DNA from: Mucilaginibacter myungsuensis
GTDB lineage: Bacteria; Bacteroidota; Bacteroidia; Sphingobacteriales; Sphingobacteriaceae
Reading direction: 5' to 3'
DNA: 64,000 bases
Assembly: GCF_015222005.1 (NCBI RefSeq)
Contig: NZ_JADFFL010000013.1
Location: 35,391 to 99,390 of the forward strand
This document shows positions 41,434-50,588 of this stretch, one piece after another. Made by a program: the position numbers and the translations under genes. The notes beneath the pieces are model-generated. The model was not told the DNA's origin. It made no database searches and was given only the letters and a program-made list of their open reading frames with translations. Positions within the stretch are counted from its first letter, which is position 1, and every line of letters starts with the position of its first letter.

Positions 41434-41657
41434 TGATGTAGTAAAAAATTCGTTTGTTGATGTACTTGCACCTACATTTGGATCATTATAAACCGCCACC
41501 TCCGGCACTATTTACCGAAAACAATTAGCTTGTATGGATACACTAAGCTTTATCGTACCCCATTTATTGGATGGGCCAAAGGGTACACGGCTCGTCGACA
41601 GATCACCAGAAATGATCATGCGGCAACCACCTTAAATAATAACGTAGTACTACATCA
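41434..41657. promoter_or_regulatory. Candidate operator region between the regulator and susC
   Basis: The gap 41337-41731 contains no gene. TGATGTAGTA (41434-41443) and its exact reverse complement TACTACATCA (41648-41657) lie 204 bases apart, and TGATGTA occurs again at 41458-41464. The palindrome GTAGTACTAC (41644-41653) overlaps the second. These are candidate sites for the LuxR domain; no standard TAnnTTTG promoter is evident before susC. Confidence 0.45.
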
Positions 41658-41731
41658 ATAGCACCCAGACCCGGTGCCCCGCCGTCATCATTACGGCATC
41701 GAACCAAATTATAACCTAAAAAACAATTTCT

Positions 41732-44700
41732 ATGCAATTAAAACTCAAGTTTTGTTTAGGCATGGCTTTGCTGATCAGCATTTTTAGCCAGGCCTATGCG
41801 CAAAATGGCCGGCTTACAGGTAAAGTCACCCAAAGCAACAACGGCGACCCACTGCCAGGCGCATCGGTTTCTGTAAAAGGAACAGGCGCAGGCGCTTTAA
41901 CAGATGCCAACGGTGTTTATTCGCTGCCGGCACAGCAAAAGGGCGTTACTATTGTAGTATCGTTCATCGGAATGAAAACTTTAGAAAAAACATATGACGG
42001 GACAGCTACTTTAAACTTCGCGCTGGATGAAAGCGCGGCCAGCAAACTTAACGAGGTTGTAGTAATGGGCTACGGCACGCAAAAAGTGACCAAAGTATCG
42101 GGCGCGATATCTACCGTAAGATCTGCCGATATTAAAATGCTTAACCCGGTACGTACCGAGGAAGCCTTGCAAGGCCGTGCATCGGGTGTTACGGTTATCC
42201 AGGCCGGATCGCCGGGTGCTGCCCCTACTGTATTGGTACGTGGTATCCCTTCTTACTCAGGCAGTGGTCCGGCGGTAGTGATAGACGGTTCGATCCAGTC
42301 TATTAACGACCTTAACGCACTGAACCCGCAGGATATCGAATCTATCAACGTATTAAAAGACGCGGCCACTACGGCCATTTACGGTATAGCGGGTGGTAAC
42401 GGCGTGATCATGGTAACCACCAAATCGGGCCGTAAGAACGGTAAGGTTGAATTATCGGGGAACAGCAATTTTGGCGTGCAGCAAGTGATCCACAAAGTGG
42501 GTGTACTGAACGCTACCGAATACGCGGCCATTATTAACGAAGGTAGCGTAACCTCGGGCGGAAACGTGATCTTCCCTAACCTGTCTACCCTGGGTGTGGG
42601 CACTAATTGGCAAGATCAGGTATTCCAAAATGCTAACATGCAAACGCATAACCTATCCGCAACAGGCGGCAGCGATAAAATGCAGTACTTTTTATCGGCC
42701 GGCTTTGTAAGGCAAGGCGGTATTGTTGGCGGTACAGATAAATCTAACTTCAACCGCGGTAACTTCACGGCCAACTTAAATTTTGACCTGACATCGAAGT
42801 TGAAATTCATTGTGAACGCGACCGACGCGATCCTGATGAGCCAAGGCGTGCAAGAGAACTCTTTTAATAGCGTACTTGGTAACGCCTTAAACTTTGACCC
42901 GACCGTTGCGGTATTGAACAACGTTGCCGGTACTCCGGGTAAATATGGTTTCAGTACCAATATCCTGTCGGAGGTATTTAACCCGCTTACCCGCCTGGAC
43001 AATACCTACAATACAAACAACGGCAATAAGCTGTATGGTAAATTTGAGATGCAGTACGAGATCATCAAGGGTCTTAAAGCTACCAGCCGCTTTGGTTACA
43101 CCAAATATGACGATGTTGGCAAGGGCTTTACACCGCTGGTTTTCTACGGTCCTAACAACGTAGACAACACTATGGGTGCAGATGGTAATGCTGTGGTAGG
43201 CGCACACAACAGCGTAAACCATACTAAGAACAGCAATTTCAACTACACTTGGGAAAACTACGCCAACTACGATTTTAAAATAAAAGAGGATCATACTTTC
43301 GAGACCGTTTTAGGTTTTTCTATGAGGCGTAGCAGTGGCAACGGTTCGTCGGCCGGCAGGCAGGATGTGCCTTATAACTCTTACGAGTTTGCCGATTTCT
43401 CGGCGGCTACCGGTGTTAACACGGCAACTAATACTAACGCGCAGACAGGTTCATACTATCGCTACTACAGTCAGGGGATATCTTACTTTGGCCGTGTCAA
43501 TTACGATTACAAAGGCAGGTACCTGGCTTCGGTATCCGCACGTAGAGATGGATCGAGCAATTTTGGTACCGACAGAAAATTTGCCGATTTCGTATCAGGA
43601 TCTTTAGGTTGGGTAGTAAGCAGCGAACAATTCTTTAAACCAGGTTTTGTAGAGTATTTAAAGATCCGCGGTAGCTACGGCACAAGCGGTAACGATCAAA
43701 CAAGGCCGCAATACTTCCGCATTGCCACCGGTGGTCCTGATTACGGCCCTACCGCTAACAGCAATGGCTATAACTTTAATAACGTTTTTGTATCAGGTTC
43801 TACCTTAGGATCATTAGCTAACCCGCTATTAGGTTGGGAAGAGCAAAAACAAATGAACGTTGGTTTTGACATGAACTTCTTTAATGACAGGTTCACTTTA
43901 AATGCCGACTATTTTGAAAAACGTGTAGGAGGCTTGCTGTTCCCGTCAAGGTTACCGCTGATAGCCGGCACCGTGCCGTCGCCTACAGCCAACATCGGAT
44001 CTACCAAAACCAGTGGTTTTGATATCACACTGGGCTACCGCGAAAAGATAGGCGCGTTCAATATGGCCAACAACTTCACGTTCACAGCAGCCAAAAACGT
44101 AGTAACAGCAACCAACTCCGACAACACCGCAAGGGTGACCGGCGGCGGCTACTTTAACGGCCAATCGCAATCAGTTACCGTTTTTGAGAAAGGTTACACA
44201 CCGGGTTATTTCTACGGTTACAAAACACAGGGCTTATTCCAAACCCCGGCCGAGATCGCTTCGGCACCAACACAGGCAGGCGCACAACCGGGCGACATCC
44301 GTTTTGTTGACGTAAATGGCGATGGTAAGATAGACGCGGCAGACCAGACCCAGATCGGTGATCCGTTCCCTAACTTCACCTTAGGCTGGAACCTGACACT
44401 GAACTACAAAAACTTTGACCTGAACGTGTTCACCTATGCATCTGTAGGTAATGATGCTTACCGTGCTTTTGAGCGCAACGCCAACTTCAATAACAAATTC
44501 CGTAGTGTGCTTGGCCGTTGGACCGGTCCGGGTACTACTAATGATGCAACTTTGCCTCGTTATTCGTTCACTGACCCTAACAGTAACATCCGCGTGTCTG
44601 ACAGATATGTAGAGGATGCCAGCTTTGTAAAGATCAAGAACGTACAGTTAGGTTACACCTTCCCGGCATCGTGGACCAAAAATGTATTTAAGAGCATCCG

Positions 44701-44851
44701 TTTATACGGCCAGGTCAAAAACGCTTTCGTATTTACAAAGTATAGCGGTTTCGACCCTGAGATATCAGGCGGCATCATGGATTCGGGCGTAGATCGTGGT
44801 TACTATCCGCAGCCAAGGTTCATCAGCGCAGGTCTTGACATCAGGTTGTAA
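41732..44851 (+). CDS. SusC/RagA TonB-dependent outer-membrane glycan importer
   Basis: This 1039-residue protein has a signal peptide ending Ala-Tyr-Ala-Gln (residue 24). A CarboxypepD_reg domain follows (about 27-105), with Gly-x-Pro-Leu-Pro-Gly-Ala-Ser-Val and a Gly-Val-Tyr-Ser-Leu end. Next come a TonB box region, a plug domain (about 110-235) starting Glu-Val-Val-Val-Met-Gly-Tyr-Gly, and a long beta-barrel ending in Leu-Asp-Ile-Arg-Leu. This is the SusC architecture: it forms the pore through which glycan oligosaccharides enter the periplasm, closed by its SusD partner. The genes susD, two PKD lipoproteins and two GH16 genes follow in the same direction with short gaps, so it heads an operon. 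The glycan is most likely beta-1,3-glucan, judged by GH16. Confidence 0.96.
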   Translation: MQLKLKFCLGMALLISIFSQAYAQNGRLTGKVTQSNNGDPLPGASVSVKGTGAGALTDANGVYSLPAQQKGVTIVVSFIGMKTLEKTYDGTATLNFALDESAASKLNEVVVMGYGTQKVTKVSGAISTVRSADIKMLNPVRTEEALQGRASGVTVIQAGSPGAAPTVLVRGIPSYSGSGPAVVIDGSIQSINDLNALNPQDIESINVLKDAATTAIYGIAGGNGVIMVTTKSGRKNGKVELSGNSNFGVQQVIHKVGVLNATEYAAIINEGSVTSGGNVIFPNLSTLGVGTNWQDQVFQNANMQTHNLSATGGSDKMQYFLSAGFVRQGGIVGGTDKSNFNRGNFTANLNFDLTSKLKFIVNATDAILMSQGVQENSFNSVLGNALNFDPTVAVLNNVAGTPGKYGFSTNILSEVFNPLTRLDNTYNTNNGNKLYGKFEMQYEIIKGLKATSRFGYTKYDDVGKGFTPLVFYGPNNVDNTMGADGNAVVGAHNSVNHTKNSNFNYTWENYANYDFKIKEDHTFETVLGFSMRRSSGNGSSAGRQDVPYNSYEFADFSAATGVNTATNTNAQTGSYYRYYSQGISYFGRVNYDYKGRYLASVSARRDGSSNFGTDRKFADFVSGSLGWVVSSEQFFKPGFVEYLKIRGSYGTSGNDQTRPQYFRIATGGPDYGPTANSNGYNFNNVFVSGSTLGSLANPLLGWEEQKQMNVGFDMNFFNDRFTLNADYFEKRVGGLLFPSRLPLIAGTVPSPTANIGSTKTSGFDITLGYREKIGAFNMANNFTFTAAKNVVTATNSDNTARVTGGGYFNGQSQSVTVFEKGYTPGYFYGYKTQGLFQTPAEIASAPTQAGAQPGDIRFVDVNGDGKIDAADQTQIGDPFPNFTLGWNLTLNYKNFDLNVFTYASVGNDAYRAFERNANFNNKFRSVLGRWTGPGTTNDATLPRYSFTDPNSNIRVSDRYVEDASFVKIKNVQLGYTFPASWTKNVFKSIRLYGQVKNAFVFTKYSGFDPEISGGIMDSGVDRGYYPQPRFISAGLDIRL

Positions 44852-44869
44852 ACATCAAACACTAACAAA

Positions 44870-46384
44870 ATGAATAAGATATATATAAAGACATTGAGCG
44901 TAGTGGCATTGATCGCGGCGCTTACATCGTGCAAAAAATTTGTGGAGTACAATCCGCACAACGATTACCAGATAACCGACCTGGATTACCTGAAGAACGA
45001 AACCGATTACCGTACCATGGCGGTCAGCGTATACTCTCCCCTGCAATGGCTTAACCAGGAGTATGTGGTGGCCGATATAGCCTCGGATAACTCTGTGGCC
45101 GGCGGCGAAAGCGCCTCGGACGTATTACCGTTGCAACAGGTGGATGAATTCACCAACACGCCGGTAAACTCAACCATGAGTGACCTTTGGCAATGTGCCT
45201 ACGAGGGTGTTGCCCGTGCCAATTATTTAACACAGAACAAAGACAAGAACCGTGCAGGCGAGACCATTAGCTTTGCCGGTAAGGATGCCATGTATGGCGA
45301 GGTTTACTTCTTACGGGCCTATTACTATTTTCAACTGGTGAAAATGTTTGGCGATGTGCCTTTGTACATCGACAAAAGATTAGGCTTAGCCGATGTTGGC
45401 AAGATCCAGCGTTCGCCAAAGGCCGATGTTTACAAACAGATAGAGGCCGATCTTAACGCCGCTATCCCTGTCTTACCGGCCGTTCAGGCGCAAAAAGGTA
45501 AGATCACCAAATATGCCGCACAAGCTTTATTGGCTAAGGTGTACATCTATCAAGGTAAATTTGACCCTGCCGTACCTGTATTAGAAGGTATCATCACTTC
45601 AGGAGCCTTCTCGCTTGTGGCGGATTATGGTTCGATGTTCTTGCTTGCAGGTGAGAATGGCCCTGAATCGGTGTTCGAGATACAATACACCAACGGTTCG
45701 CCATACTACAATTGGGGTGGCGCCACACGCGGTCAGGGTAATTATGCCGTTCAGCAAAATGGTGTAAGGGGTATCAGCAGTGCTAACGCCGCTATGCCTT
45801 ATGCAGCAGGCTGGAGCACTAACCTGCCATCTGCAAACCTGGCTGCCGCGTATGCCGCAGGCGACAAGCGCAAGGATGTGACTTTGTTCGACCCGGCCGC
45901 TTACGCTGCGGCTAACCCAACTTTTGGTCTTAACTATCAGGTAGCGCCTTACAAAAACACCGGCTTCTACAACGGTAAATATTTGCCACGCAAAGGTGAA
46001 ACATCAGGCCAGGTGGAGTTGAATTATGCCAACAACCAGCGCATCATCCGCTTTGCTGATGTATTGCTGATGGCTGCCGAAGCCAATAACCGTGCAACTG
46101 CCGCAAACGATACCAAAGCACAAGGCTACCTTAACCAGGTACGTGCACGTGCTTTTGGCGATGCTTTGCACAACATCACCGCTACCGGCACCGCTTTGCG
46201 CCAGGCTATTTGGGATGAGCGCCGTTTAGAGTTGGCTATGGAAGGCGACCGCTTCTTTGATCTGGTACGCACCGGCCAAGCGGCTACCAAACTGACCGGC
46301 TTTAAAACTGGTAAGAACGAAGTATTTGCTATCCCCGATCAGGAGATACTGATATCTGGTTTGACCCAAAATCCCGGCTATTAA
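44870..46384 (+). CDS. SusD/RagB surface glycan-binding lipoprotein
   Basis: The 504-residue lipoprotein has its lipobox at Leu-Thr-Ser-Cys21 followed by Lys-Lys, a signal for surface export in Bacteroidota. The body has the SusD helical TPR-like core with Phe-Leu-Arg-Ala-Tyr-Tyr-Tyr-Phe near 148 and the C-terminal Arg-x-Ala-Asp-Val-Leu-Leu-Met-Ala-Ala-Glu-Ala. The Glu-Arg-Arg-x-Glu-Leu-Ala-Met-Glu-Gly-x-Arg-Phe-Phe-Asp-Leu motif follows near 450. It acts as a lid on the SusC pore and captures the glycan. It lies 18 bases after susC and 31 before the next lipoprotein. Confidence 0.96.
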   Translation: MNKIYIKTLSVVALIAALTSCKKFVEYNPHNDYQITDLDYLKNETDYRTMAVSVYSPLQWLNQEYVVADIASDNSVAGGESASDVLPLQQVDEFTNTPVNSTMSDLWQCAYEGVARANYLTQNKDKNRAGETISFAGKDAMYGEVYFLRAYYYFQLVKMFGDVPLYIDKRLGLADVGKIQRSPKADVYKQIEADLNAAIPVLPAVQAQKGKITKYAAQALLAKVYIYQGKFDPAVPVLEGIITSGAFSLVADYGSMFLLAGENGPESVFEIQYTNGSPYYNWGGATRGQGNYAVQQNGVRGISSANAAMPYAAGWSTNLPSANLAAAYAAGDKRKDVTLFDPAAYAAANPTFGLNYQVAPYKNTGFYNGKYLPRKGETSGQVELNYANNQRIIRFADVLLMAAEANNRATAANDTKAQGYLNQVRARAFGDALHNITATGTALRQAIWDERRLELAMEGDRFFDLVRTGQAATKLTGFKTGKNEVFAIPDQEILISGLTQNPGY

Positions 46385-46415
46385 TTATTAACCATTAAAC
46401 ACAGATCACAACATC

Positions 46416-48497
46416 ATGAGATCATTAAAATATTTATTGGGAGCCTCTTTGGCGATAGCGGCAATGGCCGGCTGTAAAAAAGAGACGTTCGACGATATAT
46501 CATTCGCCAAGAATGTATCGGCACCGGCCAAAATATCTACGCTGTTCAACATTACGCAGGATAATACCGGTCTGGTAACCATCACCCCCGCAGGTGAGGG
46601 TGCCATAAACTACGATGTTTATTTTGGCGACGGCACTACCAAGCCAACCACGGTTGCCGCAGGTAAAAATGTGCAGCACACCTATGCCGAAGGCAACTAC
46701 ACGGTAAAGATCACCGCCAAAGGCCCGACAGGCCAGACCACCGACTTTACCCAGCCGCTTACGGTATCATTCCGCGCGCCGGAGAATTTGAAAACTACGG
46801 TAAGTGCTAACGGACTTGTGCTTAGCGTAAGCGCGTCAGCAACTTACGAGACCATGTTCCGCGTTTACTTTGGTGACTCACTTAACGTAACGCCGTTGCG
46901 TTTCGCAACCTTCCTTGAAGGGCAGACCATCACGCACAACTACCCTGGTGCCGGCACGTATAACGTCCGCATTATCGCGCTAAGCGGCGGTAAAGCTACT
47001 ACCGAGACCACGCAGTCGATCAAAGTAGGTAAACAGATAGACCTGCCTGTTACCTTCGATGACCCGAACTTTGACCTGACCACCAGCGATTTTGGCGGCA
47101 ACGCCTCTGTTGTAGCGGCCGACCCAACGAATGCTGCTAACAAAGTATTGAAGATCACCAAAGGTGCAGAAACCTGGGCTGGTACTACTTTCGGTACAGC
47201 ATCAGGCTTCGCTACCAAGGTCCCGCTGGCTACCGGGGCAACTAAGATGAGCATCAGGGTTTACTCTCCTGCCGCAGGTCTAACGATCAAACTGAAACTT
47301 GAAGACCATCTTGAAGGAACACATGCTGTTGAGGCCGATGCTAAAACAACGGTAGCTAACGCATGGGAGACTCTGAATTTTGACCTGTCTAACCACGCTA
47401 CGGGAACTACACCGTTCAATCCGGCATGGAATTATGACAAAGCTTCGGTCTTCTTTGATTTTGGTACAGCAGGTGCTGGTAAAGTGTTTTATGCCGATGA
47501 CCTGAAATTTATCCCGTCGTTAAAACAGATCAGCTTACCGGTAACTTTTGATGACGCTACGGTAGATTACGCGACTACCGATTTTGGTAACAATGCCACG
47601 GTCACTGTTGCAGATCCAGCTAACGCAGCCAACAAAGTAAAACAGACCACCAAACCGGCTGGTGCCGAAACATGGTCGGGCACCACACTTAGCGCGGCAG
47701 CAGGCTTAGGTTTCTCAGCTAAAGTGCCGATCACCCCGGCTACATCTAAAATGACATTAAGGGTTTACGCTCCGGCGGCCGGGATCACCGTTAAGCTGAA
47801 ACTGGAAGACCATACCAACGGCACCCGTTCTATCGAGACCGACGCTGTGACTACCGTTGCCAATGGCTGGGAAACGTTGACCTTCGATTTTAACAGTACA
47901 TCATCGGGTACGCCGGCTTATAATGCGGCTTATACTTATGATAAGGCCTCCGTATTCTTTGATTTTGGTGTGACCGGTAGTGGTAAAAAATTCTATTGGG
48001 ATGACCTGAAAATGGCTGGTTTTAACACCGTGATGGGTCTGCCTTTCGATTTTGAGTCGACCGCGTTAGTATTCAGCCTGGCCGAGTTTGATGGCGGTGC
48101 GCTTAGCATTGTGGCCAATCCGCAGGTCAACGGCATCAATACCAGCACCAGAGTTGCAAAAATGGTAAAGAACAACGGACAGACCTGGGGCGGCGGCGTG
48201 ATCGTATTGCCTGCTCCGATAGATTTTTCGGGCAGCAAGATCTTTAAAGTAAAAGTATGGTCGCCACGTGTAGGGGCTAAATTCCTGCTGAAAGTAGAAA
48301 ACATGACCAACGGCGGCATCAGCTTTGAAAAAGAAGGAACCGCTACCGTGGCCAATGCCTGGGAAACTTTAACTTTTGATTATAGCGGTATCAATACTAC
48401 CAACAGCTACCAAAAGATCGTAGTTATATGCGACAACGGTACCAAAGGCGATGGCACAGCCAATTACACCTGGTTGTTTGATGATATCACCCTTTAA
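46416..48497 (+). CDS. Surface lipoprotein with two PKD-like and three tandem jelly-roll modules
   Basis: The 693-residue lipoprotein (lipobox Cys20, then Lys-Lys) has two PKD-like domains (about 50-120 and 125-205). Three modules of about 155-170 residues follow, starting near 208, 372 and 541. Each module starts Leu-Pro-(Val/Phe)-x-Phe-(Asp/Glu) and ends with a Tyr/Trp-x-Asp-Asp-(Leu/Ile) strand. They contain Thr-Val-Ala-Asn-x-Trp-Glu-Thr-Leu and share a Lys-Leu-Glu-Asp-His or Val-Glu-Asn-Met segment. Modules one and two are very alike, so one is a recent copy. The folds look like carbohydrate-binding beta-sandwiches. No catalytic residues are visible; it should be a surface glycan-binding protein serving the GH16 enzyme and SusCD. 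Confidence 0.8.
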   Translation: MRSLKYLLGASLAIAAMAGCKKETFDDISFAKNVSAPAKISTLFNITQDNTGLVTITPAGEGAINYDVYFGDGTTKPTTVAAGKNVQHTYAEGNYTVKITAKGPTGQTTDFTQPLTVSFRAPENLKTTVSANGLVLSVSASATYETMFRVYFGDSLNVTPLRFATFLEGQTITHNYPGAGTYNVRIIALSGGKATTETTQSIKVGKQIDLPVTFDDPNFDLTTSDFGGNASVVAADPTNAANKVLKITKGAETWAGTTFGTASGFATKVPLATGATKMSIRVYSPAAGLTIKLKLEDHLEGTHAVEADAKTTVANAWETLNFDLSNHATGTTPFNPAWNYDKASVFFDFGTAGAGKVFYADDLKFIPSLKQISLPVTFDDATVDYATTDFGNNATVTVADPANAANKVKQTTKPAGAETWSGTTLSAAAGLGFSAKVPITPATSKMTLRVYAPAAGITVKLKLEDHTNGTRSIETDAVTTVANGWETLTFDFNSTSSGTPAYNAAYTYDKASVFFDFGVTGSGKKFYWDDLKMAGFNTVMGLPFDFESTALVFSLAEFDGGALSIVANPQVNGINTSTRVAKMVKNNGQTWGGGVIVLPAPIDFSGSKIFKVKVWSPRVGAKFLLKVENMTNGGISFEKEGTATVANAWETLTFDYSGINTTNSYQKIVVICDNGTKGDGTANYTWLFDDITL

Positions 48498-48521
48498 TTG
48501 CAAACCTAAAACAGCAAAAAA

Positions 48522-49421
48522 ATGAAATTCAGAATATTAGCAATATCGGCACTGATCGCGTTTGCAGGCATGGGCATCAGCAGTTGCAAAAAAGCCGAGT
48601 ACAACTTTGGCGAGTTAAAAACACCGGGCGGTTTAAGCTTAACGGCTACCGTGGCCGGGGTCAATGCAGCTAACCCCAATGGCGCGGGCACGGGTAACGT
48701 GGCCATTACTGCCAGTGCCACTAATGTGATCACCTACCGGATAGATTTCGGCGACGGCACCACGCAGACCGTACCATCGGGTACGATCAATTACAAGTAC
48801 AACAACCCGGGCACGTTCACTTACACCATTGTAGTTACGGCTATTGGTACCGGTGGCGTTACATCGGTAACCAGTAAAACGGTTACCGTATTTGTGGCTT
48901 ACACCATCCCTGATGCCATTGTGAGCAACCTTACCGGTGGTACATCAAAAGTATGGATCACCGACAACCTGGCCCCTGGTCATGTAGGTGTTGGTCCGGC
49001 TGACGCGTTCACACCATCTTACTACGCTGCTGACCCGAACCAGCGCGACCCTTGTTTATACGATGACCTGATGACCTTCACCAAAAATTCGGACGGTACG
49101 ATATCTTTGGTAGTCGATAACAAAGGCACATCGTTCTTAACAGGTGGTTCTACAACGTTCTACGGCAAAACAGGCGGCGACGGTTGCTATACCTTAGATC
49201 TGTCGGCACCACGTAAGCTGGCCTTTATGGATGCCACATCGGCATCAACATCGGCAAACTCTACCCGTGTGCAGTTCACTGTTCCGGGTAATGGCTTAGT
49301 TGCGTTTGGTACAGGCGGTAGTACTTACGAGATATTGTCGCTTACTGCAACCACCATCCACTTGCGCAACATTGGCAGCGATGGCTTGTCGTGGTACCAA
49401 AAATTCAAAGTAAAACCATAA
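48522..49421 (+). CDS. PKD-domain surface lipoprotein
   Basis: This 299-residue lipoprotein (lipobox Ser-Ser-Cys22, then Lys-Lys) has a PKD domain near 65-130 with Ile-Asp-Phe-Gly-Asp-Gly-Thr and the Gly-Thr-Phe-Thr-Tyr strand. A C-terminal beta-rich region of 160 residues follows that I cannot assign. A Cys-Leu-Tyr-Asp-Asp segment near 180 and a Gly-Cys-Tyr segment near 222 might form a disulfide. It probably binds glycan on the cell surface together with its neighbours. It lies 24 bases after the multi-module lipoprotein and 8 before the first GH16 gene. Confidence 0.75.
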   Translation: MKFRILAISALIAFAGMGISSCKKAEYNFGELKTPGGLSLTATVAGVNAANPNGAGTGNVAITASATNVITYRIDFGDGTTQTVPSGTINYKYNNPGTFTYTIVVTAIGTGGVTSVTSKTVTVFVAYTIPDAIVSNLTGGTSKVWITDNLAPGHVGVGPADAFTPSYYAADPNQRDPCLYDDLMTFTKNSDGTISLVVDNKGTSFLTGGSTTFYGKTGGDGCYTLDLSAPRKLAFMDATSASTSANSTRVQFTVPGNGLVAFGTGGSTYEILSLTATTIHLRNIGSDGLSWYQKFKVKP

Positions 49422-49429
49422 TTCAAATT

Positions 49430-50470
49430 ATGAAACATCTACGCATATCAGTTTTAGTTTTATTGGTAACGGCTTTTAGCGCCTGCAAAAAAAGTACGGC
49501 CGATGGCGGCGGTGGCAACACCGATACCGACATTGCCCCTACCAATCTTACCGTATCGGCCAACATCGCTGCCGACAATACCGGCAGCGTTACCTTTACG
49601 GCAGGCGCCACTAATGCCGCCACTTTTGAGTACGATTTTGGTAACGGAACGTATCAAACTGTTCCATCAGGCATAGTCACTTATAGGTACCCGCAAGCGG
49701 GTACCTATTCGGTGAACGTGATCGCTAAAAGTATGGGGGGAAAGCTGATATCGAAGTCGATATCGGTGACCATAGCTGTCACCTCGGCCATCACCTGGAG
49801 CGACGAATTTAACGTTGACGGTCCGCCTGATGCCACCAAATGGGGTTACGATACTGGTGCCGGCGGCTGGGGTAATAACGAAGTACAATACTACACCAAC
49901 CGTACCGACAATGCCGTTGTATCTAACGGAACGCTGAAGATCACCGCTAAAAAGGAGAACTTTAGCGGGGCGATGTACACATCGGCAAGGCTGATATCTG
50001 CAGGTAAGTTCACCTACAAGTATGGCAAGATAGAGATCAGGGCCAAGCTACCTACACAAGCGGGTACGTGGCCTGCGATCTGGTCGTTGGGGTCTAACTT
50101 TGCTAATGTGGGTTGGCCTGCTTGCGGCGAGATAGATATCATGGAGCAGACCGGTTGGGACAAGAACAAGGTATCGGGCACGTTCCACTACCCAGGTTTC
50201 TCGGCAGGTAACGGTCCGACCAAAAGCACCACGGTCAGTACGTCTACTACAGCTTTCCATACTTATGGGTTGGAGTGGGATGCTACATCGCTAAAAATAT
50301 CCGTCGATGGCGTAGTTTACCAAACACTGGCTAATGATAGTGGCAAGCCGTTCAATGCCAACTTTTTTATGATACTGAACGTGGCAATGGGCGGTACCCT
50401 TGGCGGTACTATCGACCCTAATTTCACTACTGGTGTAATGGAAGTTGATTACGTGCGCTATTATCAATAA
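49430..50470 (+). CDS. GH16 endo-beta-glucanase lipoprotein with PKD domain
   Basis: The ATG at 49430 (MKHLRI) gives 346 residues; the frame extends 13 codons upstream into the preceding gene. The lipobox is at Phe-Ser-Ala-Cys19 followed by Lys-Lys. A PKD domain (about 45-125) with Tyr-Asp-Phe-Gly-Asn-Gly precedes the GH16 domain (about 125-346). The latter has nucleophile Glu234, Asp236 and acid/base Glu239 in Glu-Ile-Asp-Ile-Met-Glu, and Trp-Pro-Ala-Ile-Trp before it. The motif without the extra residue of kappa-carrageenases and the Ile-Met-Glu form point to laminarinase or lichenase type enzymes. It should start breakdown of the glycan at the cell surface. Confidence 0.92.
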   Translation: MKHLRISVLVLLVTAFSACKKSTADGGGGNTDTDIAPTNLTVSANIAADNTGSVTFTAGATNAATFEYDFGNGTYQTVPSGIVTYRYPQAGTYSVNVIAKSMGGKLISKSISVTIAVTSAITWSDEFNVDGPPDATKWGYDTGAGGWGNNEVQYYTNRTDNAVVSNGTLKITAKKENFSGAMYTSARLISAGKFTYKYGKIEIRAKLPTQAGTWPAIWSLGSNFANVGWPACGEIDIMEQTGWDKNKVSGTFHYPGFSAGNGPTKSTTVSTSTTAFHTYGLEWDATSLKISVDGVVYQTLANDSGKPFNANFFMILNVAMGGTLGGTIDPNFTTGVMEVDYVRYYQ

Positions 50471-50588
50471 AACACAACGGATACCCATATCATCCATTCT
50501 GCTAACGGCAATTTTAATGCTGCCGAATGGATGATATTGGGTTATCTGAACAAGAACAGGTATCAACAAACCTTAAACATTTACAACA

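Noticed and set aside
42616..43294. Two overlapping open frames of 128 and 135 codons on the minus strand
   Set aside because: They are antisense to the susC barrel, which has clear domain structure in its own frame.
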